Notes under the pieces: generated by a model
What the model saw: only the letters and a program-made list of their open reading frames with translations
Database searches by the model: none
What the model was told of the DNA's origin: nothing
Shown here: positions 7,452 through 15,508 of the stretch, one piece after another
Layout of the letters: each line of letters opens with the position of its first letter
Position numbering within the stretch: position 1 is the stretch's first letter
Origin: CAMEON01 sp963609805
GTDB lineage: Bacteria > Bacillota > Clostridia > Oscillospirales > CAG-272
Reading direction: 5' to 3'
Assembly (NCBI GenBank): GCA_963609805.1
Contig: CAVDLN010000015.1
Span: 1-22,794 of the forward strand
DNA: 22,794 bases
Made by a program: the position numbers and the translations under genes

Positions 7452-8152
7452 AAGGGATCCCCATCTCCGAACGTCCCGCCGTCCTGTTTGATTTGGACGG
7501 GACGCTGACCGATCCCTGTATAGGCATCACCGATTCGGTGGCGTATGCGCTGGGAAAATTCGGTATTGCCGTGGATGATCCGCACAGGACGCTGACGCCG
7601 TTCATAGGGCCGCCCCTGCTGGAGAGCTTCGAAAAGTTTTACGGCTTTACGCCGGATGAGGCACGGCGCGCCCTCGGCTACTACCGCGAGTATTTTTCCC
7701 CGAAGGGAATTTTCGAAAATACGGTATACCCCGGTGTGCCGGAGATGCTGGAGTCATTGCGCGCTGCGGGAAAGCGACTGTGCGTGGCAACCTCCAAGCC
7801 GGAGGCGTACGCACGGCGTATTCTGGAGCATTTTTCGCTGGAGACCTGCTTTGATGCCGTCTGCGGCGCCACCATGGACGAGACGAGAGTGCGGAAAGCG
7901 GATATCATAGCCTATGCGCTGAGAACATTGGGCGTGCCGCCGGATTCCGCCGTAATGGTGGGAGACCGTCTGCATGACGCGGAGGGTGCCCATGCCTGCG
8001 GCCTGCCGGTTGTGGGCGCTGCCTACGGTTACGGTTCCCGGGAGGAACTGACCGAGGCGGGTGTCGATGCAATGGCGGATACGCCGTCGGATATTCTGCG
8101 CATTCTGCTGGACGGCAATGCGCAGGCACACGTACACACAATAAATTCATAG
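7448..8152 (+). CDS. HAD-superfamily phosphatase (Gph / 5'-nucleotidase-like) inside the pyr operon
   Basis: The 234-residue product has all HAD motifs: FDLDGTLTD (nucleophile Asp15, acid Asp17), a helical cap with FIGPPLLESF, motif II Thr with Lys in ATSKPEA, and motif IV in VMVGDRLHDAEGA. The sequence style matches HAD subfamily IA proteins usually annotated as phosphoglycolate phosphatase or 5'-nucleotidase. The start ATG at 7448 overlaps the pyrF stop by four bases, so it is translationally coupled within the pyr operon. Context suggests a nucleotide or phosphorylated-intermediate substrate, perhaps excess UMP or a damaged metabolite, but the sequence alone cannot name it. An earlier in-frame ATG at 7427 lies inside pyrF and is not preferred. 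Confidence 0.87.
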   Translation: MKGIPISERPAVLFDLDGTLTDPCIGITDSVAYALGKFGIAVDDPHRTLTPFIGPPLLESFEKFYGFTPDEARRALGYYREYFSPKGIFENTVYPGVPEMLESLRAAGKRLCVATSKPEAYARRILEHFSLETCFDAVCGATMDETRVRKADIIAYALRTLGVPPDSAVMVGDRLHDAEGAHACGLPVVGAAYGYGSREELTEAGVDAMADTPSDILRILLDGNAQAHVHTINS

Positions 8153-8156
8153 GAAG

Positions 8157-8173
8157 CGCTGAATGAATCAGCG
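8157..8173 (+). other. Intercistronic hairpin between the HAD gene and pyrE
   Basis: CGCTGA (8157-8162) pairs perfectly with TCAGCG (8168-8173) around the loop ATGAA. No T run follows, so it is not an intrinsic terminator. It lies about 30 bp before the pyrE start and could stabilise or mark processing of the mRNA. Confidence 0.4.
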
Positions 8174-8203
8174 GTTCCCAAAAAATAGTAAGGAGAAACC
8201 GTC

Positions 8204-8854
8204 ATGACCGAACTGCAAAAGCAAATTGCAACAGACCTTCTTTCCATCCGCGCCGTGTATTTCCGCCCGGAGCAGCCCTTTACGTGGGCAAGCGGCATCA
8301 AAAGCCCGGTATACTGCGATAACCGCCTCACCCTGACGGCACCGGCGGTGCGCACGCATGTCGAGGAGGGACTGGCTCAGCTCATCCGCGAGAATTTCCC
8401 CGACGCGCAGGTGCTGATGGGAACCGCCACGGCGGGCATCGCACACGCCGCCATTACCGCTCACCTGATGGGTATTCCCATGGGCTATGTCCGCTCCGGC
8501 AACAAGGACCACGGTATGCAGAACCGCATTGAGGGCCGGCTGGAGAAGGGAGAGAAGGTGGTTGTCGTGGAGGATCTGATTTCCACCGGCGGCAGTGTTC
8601 TGGAGGCCGTGGACGCTCTGCGTGAGGCAGGTGCCGAGGTATTGGGCATTGTCTCCATCTTCACATACGGAATGAAGAAGGGAGCCGAGCGGCTGGCCGC
8701 TGCGAATGTCCGCAATGTGTCCCTGACGAACTTTGACTGCATCGCCGAGGTGGCTGCCGAGACCGGCTACATCCGGCCCGAGGATGTGGCGCGCCTGCTG
8801 GCGTTCCGCCGCAACCCGTCCGACGAATCCTGGATTCACGCTGCCAATGCGTGA
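8204..8854 (+). CDS. pyrE: Orotate phosphoribosyltransferase
   Basis: The enzyme joins orotate and PRPP to form OMP, the substrate of PyrF. The 216-residue product shows the type I phosphoribosyltransferase PRPP loop VVVVEDLISTGGS (about 119-131, acidic pair Glu123-Asp124), the N-terminal FTWASGIKSPVYCDNR characteristic of OPRTase, and a flexible loop with YVRSGNKDHG, in which Lys101-Asp102-His103 fits the catalytic loop. The ATG at 8204 follows AAGGAG at good spacing. It sits 51 bp after the HAD gene, within the same operon. Confidence 0.94.
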   Translation: MTELQKQIATDLLSIRAVYFRPEQPFTWASGIKSPVYCDNRLTLTAPAVRTHVEEGLAQLIRENFPDAQVLMGTATAGIAHAAITAHLMGIPMGYVRSGNKDHGMQNRIEGRLEKGEKVVVVEDLISTGGSVLEAVDALREAGAEVLGIVSIFTYGMKKGAERLAAANVRNVSLTNFDCIAEVAAETGYIRPEDVARLLAFRRNPSDESWIHAANA

Positions 8855-8895
8855 TCGGCGCGCATGACCGAGCGGGAAGGGGGAGAAAATAACAG

Positions 8896-9834
8896 ATGAG
8901 ATCTGAACCGAGAAGCCTTTTGGCCATTGAGGACCTGTCCGTTGCCGAGATTGACGACTTGCTGCATACGGCACTGGATATTATCGATCATCCCGCTGCA
9001 TACGCCGACGTCTGCAGAGGAAAGAAGCTGGCGACACTGTTTTTTGAACCGTCCACCCGTACGCGGCTGAGCTTCGAGGCAGCCATGTACGAACTGGGGG
9101 GAAATGTGCTGTCTGTTGCGAGTGCGGCTTCCTCCTCCGCGTCCAAAGGGGAGAGCGTGGCGGACACGGCGCGGGTTGTGTCCTGTTATGCGGATATCAT
9201 TGCCATGCGTCACCCCAAAGAGGGCGCACCGCTTGTGGCGGCCGCGCACGCGTCGGTGCCGATTATCAATGCGGGCGACGGCGGACATAACCACCCGACA
9301 CAGACCCTGGCGGATCTTCTGACCATATACCGCCGCAAGGGAAGCTTTGAGGGACTGACCGTCGGATTCTGCGGAGACCTGAAATTCGGACGCACGGTGC
9401 ATTCGCTGCTGCACGCGCTGTGCCGCTATGCCGGGCTGAAGGTTGTCCTGATTTCCCCGGAGGAACTGAAGCTGCCGAGTTATGTCAAGGACGAGGCGCT
9501 GCGCGCGGCAGGCATTCCGTACGTGCAGACGACGGATCTGGTGTCGGTCATGCCCGAGCTGGATATTCTGTACATGACGCGCGTTCAGCAGGAGCGGTTC
9601 TTCAACGAGGAGGATTATCTGCGCCTGCGGGACAGCTACATTCTGACGCCGGATAAGCTGAGGACAGCCAAAGCGGACATGTGCATTCTGCATCCGCTGC
9701 CGCGTGTCAACGAAATTTCCGTAGCCGTGGACGAGGATCCGCGTGCCTGCTACTTTGAGCAGGTGGAAAACGGAAAATACATGCGCATGGCGCTGATTAT
9801 GATGCTGCTGGGGGTGAAGGGGCATGAATGTTGA
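8896..9834 (+). CDS. pyrB: Aspartate carbamoyltransferase catalytic chain
   Basis: The enzyme condenses carbamoyl phosphate and aspartate to N-carbamoyl-aspartate, the committed step of the pathway. The 312-residue product has the carbamoyl-phosphate signature FEPSTRTR (50-57), the loop ASSSASKGES, DGGHNHPTQTLADLL, GDLKFGRTVHSLL and HPLPRVNEI (from 266). A GGGAGA ribosome site precedes the ATG at 8896. The last codons overlap the start of pyrI by 11 bp, so the two chains are made together. The paired regulatory gene implies a holoenzyme of the allosteric type familiar from enterobacteria, not the unregulated Bacillus trimer. Confidence 0.95.
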   Translation: MRSEPRSLLAIEDLSVAEIDDLLHTALDIIDHPAAYADVCRGKKLATLFFEPSTRTRLSFEAAMYELGGNVLSVASAASSSASKGESVADTARVVSCYADIIAMRHPKEGAPLVAAAHASVPIINAGDGGHNHPTQTLADLLTIYRRKGSFEGLTVGFCGDLKFGRTVHSLLHALCRYAGLKVVLISPEELKLPSYVKDEALRAAGIPYVQTTDLVSVMPELDILYMTRVQQERFFNEEDYLRLRDSYILTPDKLRTAKADMCILHPLPRVNEISVAVDEDPRACYFEQVENGKYMRMALIMMLLGVKGHEC

Positions 9835-10258
9835 TTCCATCCGGAACGGAATTGTAATAGACCACATCACGGCAGGTCGGGGCATGGAGCTGTACCGCCT
9901 GCTGGGGCTGGGCGACCTGGACTGCCCGGTAGCGCTGCTCAAGAACGTGGCCAGCACCAAGATGGGGCGCAAGGATCTCATCAAGATTGATGCGGACATT
10001 CCGCTCGACACCGACATTCTGGGTTATGTTGACCCGGGCGTGACCGTTATCACCATCCGCGACGGGAAGGTGGCGGACAAACGGCAGATTGCCCTGCCGG
10101 AGCGCCTCACCAATGTCATCCGCTGCCGGAATCCGCGCTGCATTACTTCCACCGAGCAGGAACTGCCGCACATTTTCCGCCTGACCAACGCAGAACGCCG
10201 CGAGTACCGCTGCCTGTACTGCGAGGTGAAGGCAGAGAAGACGGCCGTCAAAAACTGA
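9824..10258 (+). CDS. pyrI: Aspartate carbamoyltransferase regulatory chain
   Basis: This non-catalytic chain binds nucleotides and zinc and gives allosteric control to PyrB. The 144-residue product has an N-terminal nucleotide-binding half (GIVIDHITAGRG, GRKDLIKI) and a C-terminal zinc domain with Cys101, Cys106, Cys130 and Cys133 in CRNPRC and CLYC, the expected four-Cys pattern. It starts inside the end of pyrB, with GGGGTGAAGGGG upstream, and is the last gene of the operon. Whether CTP or ATP is the effector here cannot be read from the sequence. Confidence 0.94.
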   Translation: MNVDSIRNGIVIDHITAGRGMELYRLLGLGDLDCPVALLKNVASTKMGRKDLIKIDADIPLDTDILGYVDPGVTVITIRDGKVADKRQIALPERLTNVIRCRNPRCITSTEQELPHIFRLTNAERREYRCLYCEVKAEKTAVKN

Positions 10259-10275
10259 ACCTGACCAATGACAGA

Positions 10276-10315
10276 GGGGAGAAAAGCTCAAGCCGGGCTA
10301 TTCCTCCCCTTTTTT
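10276..10315 (+). terminator. Terminator of the pyr operon
   Basis: GGGGAG at 10276-10281 pairs with CTCCCC at 10304-10309, with an inner AGC/GCT pairing in the loop, followed by six T (10310-10315). It begins 18 bases after the pyrI stop. Confidence 0.8.
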
Positions 10316-10328
10316 CGCATCTGCGTAT

Positions 10329-10345
10329 TTTACACAGAATTTACA
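10329..10345 (+). promoter_or_regulatory. Pho box (PhoP/PhoB-type binding site) upstream of pstS
   Basis: Two perfect TTTACA hexamers at 10329-10334 and 10340-10345 are separated by 5 bp, the 11-bp period recognised by Bacillus-type PhoP regulators. A cognate regulator pair is encoded 4.5 kb downstream. Binding by that regulator is an inference. Confidence 0.65.
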
Positions 10346-10388
10346 AAAATAAAACTCTGTTCTGATAGCGGTTTTTCCCCCGAAAAGC

Positions 10389-10394
10389 TATACT
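10389..10394 (+). promoter_or_regulatory. Likely -10 element of the pst promoter
   Basis: TATACT lies about 44 bp after the Pho box and 54 bp before the pstS ATG. At the proper 17-bp distance the -35 position reads TAGCGG, far from consensus, which fits an activator-dependent promoter. Confidence 0.5.
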
Positions 10395-10447
10395 TAAGCC
10401 GTAAACCGAAGGAATGAAAAAAAGCAAAAGGAGTTTGCAGAGAGAGT

Positions 10448-11398
10448 ATGAAAAACAGTATCAAGAGAGTATTCGCGGCGGTTCTGGCGGGGCTTATGTG
10501 TATCGGCAGCGCGGCACTTGCATCCTGCGGCAGCAGCGCGGAGAAGAATATCACGGTTGTGGTGCGCGAGCAGGGAAGCGGAACCCGTGAGGCATTCGAC
10601 AAGGTTGTCACGGACGGGACGCACTATCTGGAAGAGAAAGACAGCAACGGCAAGAAGGTGTACAACACGTCCTCCGCGGCCGTTCAGCAGACAAAGACCG
10701 GCACGGTGCTGTCTGCCGTCGCGTCGGATGTCAACGCAATCGGTTATATTTCGCTGGGGTCTGTCAATGATTCCATCAATGTCGTGAAGGTGAACGGCGT
10801 GGCTCCCTCCGAGGAGACCGTCCTCTCCGGCGCATACAAGATTCAGCGCCCCTTCGTTATCATGACCAAGAAGGGACAGACACTCACCGCGGTAACGGCG
10901 GATTTTCTGAACTATCTCAAGAGCGCCGCTGCCAAGGACGCATCCGATACGGCAGGCTGCATCTACCTGTCCGATCCCGCCAAGCGTGCGAACGAGGGCG
11001 CGGAGGAAATCCCCGTTGTGACCTTTGAAAAGCAGGCGAGCCTGCCCGAGGGCGGAAAGATCGTAGTCCGCGGTTCCACTTCCATGGAAAAGTTCATCAA
11101 TGCGGCGGCCAAGGGGTACGCCGAGGTGTACGGCGTCAAGCCGGAGGATGTGTTTGACATTCAGCTGGAGGGATCCTCCGTCGGACGGAAGGCGGCGGAA
11201 GACGACACGACCGGAAACGTTATCGGTCTGTCCTCCGCGGCTGTCAATCAGGACAACATCGACAGCTTCAATGTCTGCCTGGATGCGGTTGCCGTTATCG
11301 TGAACAAGGAGAATACCACGGTTACCGATCTGACACTGGAGCAGCTGTACAGCATCTTCTCCGGAAAGACAACCAAGTTCAGCGAGCTGTCCGAGTAA
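10448..11398 (+). CDS. pstS: Phosphate ABC transporter substrate-binding lipoprotein, circularly permuted PstS
   Basis: This is a 316-residue lipoprotein (lipobox LASC, Cys27) that should capture phosphate outside the membrane for the downstream Pst permease. Its lobes are in reverse order compared with ordinary PstS. Right after the lipobox comes the normally C-terminal half: VVREQGSGTREAF (38-50), AIGYISLGSVN, GAYKIQRPFVI and the ADFLNYL helix. Then comes the normally N-terminal half: GKIVVRGSTSMEKF (203-216), EGSSVGRKAA, AVAVIVNKENT and LTLEQLYSIFSGK, ending where normal PstS would continue into the REQGSGTR block. Phosphate-loop motifs are present. The ATG at 10448 is 14 bases from AAGGAG, with a nearer AGAGAG. 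The gene follows a Pho box and precedes the permeases. Confidence 0.88.
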   Translation: MKNSIKRVFAAVLAGLMCIGSAALASCGSSAEKNITVVVREQGSGTREAFDKVVTDGTHYLEEKDSNGKKVYNTSSAAVQQTKTGTVLSAVASDVNAIGYISLGSVNDSINVVKVNGVAPSEETVLSGAYKIQRPFVIMTKKGQTLTAVTADFLNYLKSAAAKDASDTAGCIYLSDPAKRANEGAEEIPVVTFEKQASLPEGGKIVVRGSTSMEKFINAAAKGYAEVYGVKPEDVFDIQLEGSSVGRKAAEDDTTGNVIGLSSAAVNQDNIDSFNVCLDAVAVIVNKENTTVTDLTLEQLYSIFSGKTTKFSELSE

Positions 11399-11408
11399 GG
11401 TAATTCCC

Positions 11409-13253
11409 ATGACTGCAGCGAGACAGAAGGAAAGAATCGGAAAAGCAGTCTTTGCGGCGGCGGCGGTCATTTGCGTGATCGCCGTGGTCGCGATTTTCGC
11501 GTTTCTGATTTACAAAAGCATTCCCGCTTTCGGCAAGCTCGGCGTATTTCGGTTCATGTTCGGGGACAACTGGTCGCCGGACCGCCTGGATACCTACGAT
11601 TCTCCGCTGTCGGGAACCTACGGCATCCTGACCATGATTGTCGGAACGCTGGCCGCAACGGCGGGCGCTCTGCTGGTCGGCGGCGTGCTCGGATATTTTA
11701 CCGCCGTGTTTCTGGCGTTTTACTGTCCCCGTGTCCCCCGGCGCATCCTGTCCTCTGTTATCAACCTGCTGGCAGGCATCCCGTCGGTGGTATACGGCTT
11801 TTTCGGCATCGTGTTTCTCCTGCCGCTGCTGGCGCGCGTCGCTCCCAACAACGGCAGCGGACTGCTGGCGACTTCCCTGATTCTGGGTATCATGATTCTC
11901 CCGACGGTCGTATCGCTTTCACGCACCAGTCTGGAGGCAGTGCCGCACACTTACTATGAGGGCTCGGTCGCCATGGGTGCGACCCACAGTGAGACGGTGT
12001 TCCGCATCATGTCCCCCGCGGCGCGCTCGGGAATCACTGCCTCCCTGATTCTGGGTGTCGGACGCGCATTGGGTGAGACTATGGCGGTTGTAATGGTGGC
12101 GGGAAATGCTCCCACGTATCCGGACGGGCTGTTTTCCTCCTTCCGCGTGCTGACCGCCAATATCGTCATGGAAATGGGCTATGCGGGAGAGGTGCAGGAA
12201 GGCGCGCTGGTGGCAACCGGCGTGGTGCTGCTGCTGTTTGTTCTGGCGGTCAATCTCGTGTTCGGCGCCCTGTCCACGCGCGCCGTAAAGAAAATGTCGT
12301 CCCGGCAGACGCACGGCAGGCATAAAAACGGCGAGAGCCGCCTGCAGGCTGCCTCCGCCCGTGTGTCCCGCCGCGTCCGCGATTGGGCAGGCTCACTGGG
12401 CGGACGCATCCGCATTTGCCGCATCGGACAGATTGTGTCGGTCCTCTCCGGTGTTGCGGTCGCGGCCGTGCTGGTGCTCATTATCGGCTTTATACTGGTC
12501 AAAGGTCTTCCGTATCTTGTGCGCAACCCGTCGCTGATCTGGGGCGAGTATGAGTTCGGCGGCGAAAAGGTTACCATTCTGCCGGCCATCATTACCACAC
12601 TGTACGCGGTGGGGCTGAGCCTGCTTATCGCCGTACCGATCGGAATCATGACGGCGGTTTTTCTGAACGAATACGCACGCAGGAGCAATCCGTTTGTCCG
12701 CCTTATCCGATCCGCCATCGATATTCTCAGCGGTGTCCCGTCGATTGTATACGGTCTGTTCGGCATGATAACCTTCGTCAAGCTGTTCGGAGGATCCAGC
12801 AGCATTTTGGCAGGCTCCCTGACCGTGAGCATGATGCTGCTGCCGACCATCGTGCGTTCGACCGAGGAAAGCCTGAAATCCGTTTCGGATGCCATGCGCG
12901 AGGGCAGTCTGGCACTTGGTGCGGGCAAACTGCGGACGATTTTCAAGATCGTGCTGCCGAGCGCGCTGCCGGGTATTCTGTCGGCCGTTATCCTGTCCAT
13001 GGGGCGTGTCATCAGCGAATCGGCGCCGTTTTTGTACACCATGGGCTCCGTTATTTCGGCGGTACCGCACAGCCTGTCGGACAGCGGCGCATCCTTGGCT
13101 GTTGCCCTGTATCAGCTCTCCGGCGAGGGCTGGTATATGAACGAGGCGTATGCGACGGCCGTCGTGCTGATTGTCCTGGTGCTGACGCTGAATCTTCTGG
13201 CGGAGTTTGCCGCGTCCCGCCTGTCCCGCAAGCTGAAAGGAGCGAGTAAGTAA
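11409..13253 (+). CDS. Fused phosphate ABC transporter permease PstC-PstA
   Basis: This single 614-residue membrane protein covers both permease subunits of the phosphate importer. Residues 1-290 read as PstC: a first membrane helix, IPSVVYGFFG, the coupling EAA loop EGSVAMGATHSETVFR (184-199) and GVGRALGETMAV. A basic, Arg-rich linker spans about 291-335. Residues 336-614 read as PstA: VPSIVYGLFG, EAA loop EGSLALGAGKLRTIFK (498-513) and SMGRVISESAPF. Each half has a normal set of about six hydrophobic helices, so neither is truncated. The frame is open throughout with no stop near the linker. It starts 10 bp after pstS, and its TAA overlaps the pstB ATG. The two halves together should form the channel that normally needs a PstC/PstA heterodimer. 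Confidence 0.92.
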   Translation: MTAARQKERIGKAVFAAAAVICVIAVVAIFAFLIYKSIPAFGKLGVFRFMFGDNWSPDRLDTYDSPLSGTYGILTMIVGTLAATAGALLVGGVLGYFTAVFLAFYCPRVPRRILSSVINLLAGIPSVVYGFFGIVFLLPLLARVAPNNGSGLLATSLILGIMILPTVVSLSRTSLEAVPHTYYEGSVAMGATHSETVFRIMSPAARSGITASLILGVGRALGETMAVVMVAGNAPTYPDGLFSSFRVLTANIVMEMGYAGEVQEGALVATGVVLLLFVLAVNLVFGALSTRAVKKMSSRQTHGRHKNGESRLQAASARVSRRVRDWAGSLGGRIRICRIGQIVSVLSGVAVAAVLVLIIGFILVKGLPYLVRNPSLIWGEYEFGGEKVTILPAIITTLYAVGLSLLIAVPIGIMTAVFLNEYARRSNPFVRLIRSAIDILSGVPSIVYGLFGMITFVKLFGGSSSILAGSLTVSMMLLPTIVRSTEESLKSVSDAMREGSLALGAGKLRTIFKIVLPSALPGILSAVILSMGRVISESAPFLYTMGSVISAVPHSLSDSGASLAVALYQLSGEGWYMNEAYATAVVLIVLVLTLNLLAEFAASRLSRKLKGASK

Positions 13254-14041
13254 TGGCAAATAAAGATGTTTTGAGCAATCGTGAGCATTTCGGACAGAAT
13301 ATCTCGGTGAAGGACGCCAACCTCTGGTATGGGGATTTTCACGCCATCCGGGATATCAGCGCTGAAATTCCGGAGCGGCAGGTAACGGCGTTCATCGGCC
13401 CTTCCGGCTGCGGAAAATCAACGTTTCTGAAATGCTTCAACCGCATGAACGATCTGGTGGACGGCTGCCGAGTATCGGGCGATTTCCGCATCGGCGACGT
13501 GGACATCTACGGGAAAATCGACATCAACGACCTGCGCCGCAATGTGGGCATGGTCTTTCAGAAACCGAACCCTTTCCCCATGAGTGTGTACGACAACATC
13601 GCCTACGGCCCCCGCACCTTCGGCATCCGCAAGCGATCGGTGCTGGACGGAATTGTGGAGGAATCCCTGCGCGGGGCTGCCATGTGGGATGAACTGAAGG
13701 ACAGACTGGACAAGTCCGCCCTCGGTCTGTCCGGCGGTCAGCAGCAGCGGCTGTGCATCGCACGCGCGCTTGCCGTCAAGCCGGGCATTCTGCTTATGGA
13801 TGAGCCGACCAGTGCGCTTGACCCGATTTCTACCGGAAAAATCGAGGAGCTTTGCTCGGAGCTGTGCAAGACCACGACCATTGTCATTGTCACGCACAAC
13901 ATGCAGCAGGCTACCCGTATTTCCCACAAGACGGGCTTTTTCCTGCTCGGTGAACTGGTTGAATTCGGCGACACAGACGATATTTTCACCGATCCGCACG
14001 ACGAGCGCACGGAGCGCTATATTACCGGACGGTTCGGCTGA
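13253..14041 (+). CDS. pstB: Phosphate ABC transporter ATP-binding protein
   Basis: This is the cytosolic ATPase that powers phosphate import. The 262-residue product has Walker A GPSGCGKST (49-57), Q-loop VFQKPNPFPMSVYDNIAYGP typical of PstB, signature LSGGQQQR (159-166), Walker B ILLMDEP (179-185), D-loop SALD and switch His215 in VTHNMQQA. The C-terminal segment GELVEFGDTDDIF with TERYITGRFG is also characteristic. The ATG overlaps the last base of the pstCA stop (TAATG), with AAAGGAG upstream. Confidence 0.96.
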   Translation: MANKDVLSNREHFGQNISVKDANLWYGDFHAIRDISAEIPERQVTAFIGPSGCGKSTFLKCFNRMNDLVDGCRVSGDFRIGDVDIYGKIDINDLRRNVGMVFQKPNPFPMSVYDNIAYGPRTFGIRKRSVLDGIVEESLRGAAMWDELKDRLDKSALGLSGGQQQRLCIARALAVKPGILLMDEPTSALDPISTGKIEELCSELCKTTTIVIVTHNMQQATRISHKTGFFLLGELVEFGDTDDIFTDPHDERTERYITGRFG

Positions 14042-14118
14042 GAAATGCCGCCGGTTTCGGCAGAGAGAGGCGGGGCGGGATACCGCAAATGAGGTATCTT
14101 TTCCGGTTCCCGTACCCC

Positions 14119-14147
14119 TTGCCAAATCAAAAATCTTATGCTATAAT
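14119..14147 (+). promoter_or_regulatory. Sigma-A promoter of phoU-phoB-phoR
   Basis: TTGCCA at 14119-14124 and a perfect TATAAT at 14142-14147 are separated by 17 bp in the 135-bp gap after pstB. Transcription would start near 14154, just before phoU. The regulators can therefore be expressed without the pst promoter, which suits a sensor system needed before starvation. Confidence 0.75.
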
Positions 14148-14176
14148 GAGCTGTAATGAGTGAAGGAGAGCATGTC

Positions 14177-14833
14177 ATGTCCGCAAGAGTACAGTTTGAA
14201 GCAGAGCTGAATGAAATGAAGGACGAACTTGTCGCCATGTGCCGTCTGACCGCCGATATGATTACCAACGCCACGACCGCACTGGTTAATTTTGACCGGG
14301 AACTGGGGCGCAGCATCGGCGAATCGGATAAGCAGGTGGATGAATATGAGATGGATATCGAGAAGCGCTGCATGCGCATTCTCATCCGTCGTCAGCCTGT
14401 CGCGCGGGATTTCCGGGTTGTGTCCACGGCACTGAAAATGATTACGGATATCGAGCGTTTCGGCGATCAGGCAAGCGATATCGGCGATTTGGTCTACACA
14501 ATGCCCGGAGATACCTATATCAAGAAGCTGACGCATCTGTCGGCGATGGGTGAGCTGGCTGTCAAGATGGTGCGGGAGAGCGTCAATTCCTTTATCCGCA
14601 ACGATGAGCAGCTGGCGGATGAGGTGATCGCGTTGGATGATGCCATGGATGATATGTTCATCGCGGTAAAGGACGATCTCATTGAGCTGATCCGCCAGGA
14701 CGGTGAAAAGAACGGGGATCAGGCGATTACTCTGATGATGGTTGCCAAGTATCTGGAGCGTATCGGTGACCACGCCGTCAATGTGGCGGAGTGGACGAAA
14801 TACAACGAAACGGGGGTGCACCAGAAATTCTGA
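14177..14833 (+). CDS. phoU: Phosphate transport regulator PhoU
   Basis: The 218-residue all-helical cytosolic protein links Pst transporter state to the PhoR kinase and limits phosphate uptake. Two related three-helix bundles are visible: IEKRCMRILIRRQPVARDFR with ALKMITDIERFGDQASDI in the first half, and VAKYLERIGDHAVNVAEW at the end. These E/D-rich ERxxD/HA motifs are the family's metal-cluster sites. The ATG at 14177 is chosen because AAGGAG (14163-14168) is correctly spaced. The earlier in-frame ATG at 14156 lies at the predicted transcript start and has no ribosome site. The stop overlaps the response-regulator start (TGATG). Confidence 0.93.
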   Translation: MSARVQFEAELNEMKDELVAMCRLTADMITNATTALVNFDRELGRSIGESDKQVDEYEMDIEKRCMRILIRRQPVARDFRVVSTALKMITDIERFGDQASDIGDLVYTMPGDTYIKKLTHLSAMGELAVKMVRESVNSFIRNDEQLADEVIALDDAMDDMFIAVKDDLIELIRQDGEKNGDQAITLMMVAKYLERIGDHAVNVAEWTKYNETGVHQKF

Positions 14834-15498
14834 TGAAAAAGCCGCTGATTTATGTCGTTGAGGACGACGAGGGTATCCGCGAGGTATATGAGGGAGCGCT
14901 GGAGGAGGAGTACGACCTCCGCCTGTTCCCGGACGGAGCAGGGTTCTTCGCGGTGTTTGATACGGCGCGTCCCGATCTTATCATTCTGGATATTATGCTG
15001 CCGGACATGGACGGTTATACCATTCTGAAGCGCATCCGCGAGACGGATGAACGGGTACCCGTCATTATCGTCAGCGCGAAGTCGGACGAAATCAGCTTTG
15101 TCAAGGGGCTGAACAAGGGTGCGGATGACTACATGTCCAAGCCGTTTTCCATTTTGGAGCTGATGGCCCGTGTCCGTGCGCGTCTGCGCACCGCCAACCT
15201 GTCTGTTTCCGCCTCCGGCGGGTTCCGCATCGACCGCAACACCTATAAGGTGTATTACGGCAGCACAGACCTCGGGCTGACCCTCAAGGAATACCGCCTG
15301 CTGGATCAGCTGATAGGGAAGGCCGGGATAACCGTCGCGCGGGAGGATCTGTTCCGCGAGGTGTGGGGAGACGACTACATGGGGGAGACCCGAACGCTGG
15401 ATATGCACATAGCCACGCTGCGTGAGAAAATCAAGGCGGCGGGCGGAAATGATCCCATTGTTACCGTGCGGGGCATAGGCTACCGGTTCGAAGGGTAA
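14833..15498 (+). CDS. phoB: OmpR/PhoB-family response regulator
   Basis: The 221-residue product has a receiver domain with acidic pocket Glu10-Asp11-Asp12, phosphoacceptor Asp53 in LIILDIMLPDMDG, Ser81 and Lys103 (SKPFS), then a C-terminal winged helix from about 125 ending in VTVRGIGYRFEG, the OmpR/PhoB hallmark. It is the likely activator of the Pho box before pstS, given its place between phoU and a PhoR-like kinase. The start ATG at 14833 overlaps the phoU stop and has only a weak ribosome site, so translation is probably coupled. The phoB symbol rests on context as well as family; phoP is the usual name in Bacillus. Confidence 0.88.
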   Translation: MKKPLIYVVEDDEGIREVYEGALEEEYDLRLFPDGAGFFAVFDTARPDLIILDIMLPDMDGYTILKRIRETDERVPVIIVSAKSDEISFVKGLNKGADDYMSKPFSILELMARVRARLRTANLSVSASGGFRIDRNTYKVYYGSTDLGLTLKEYRLLDQLIGKAGITVAREDLFREVWGDDYMGETRTLDMHIATLREKIKAAGGNDPIVTVRGIGYRFEG

Positions 15499-15508
15499 GG
15501 AGTATGGC

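Noticed and set aside
10448..11398. PstS as a truncated or frameshifted gene
   Set aside because: The missing N-terminal half is present, but at the C-terminus. Total length and motifs are complete, so permutation explains it better than damage.
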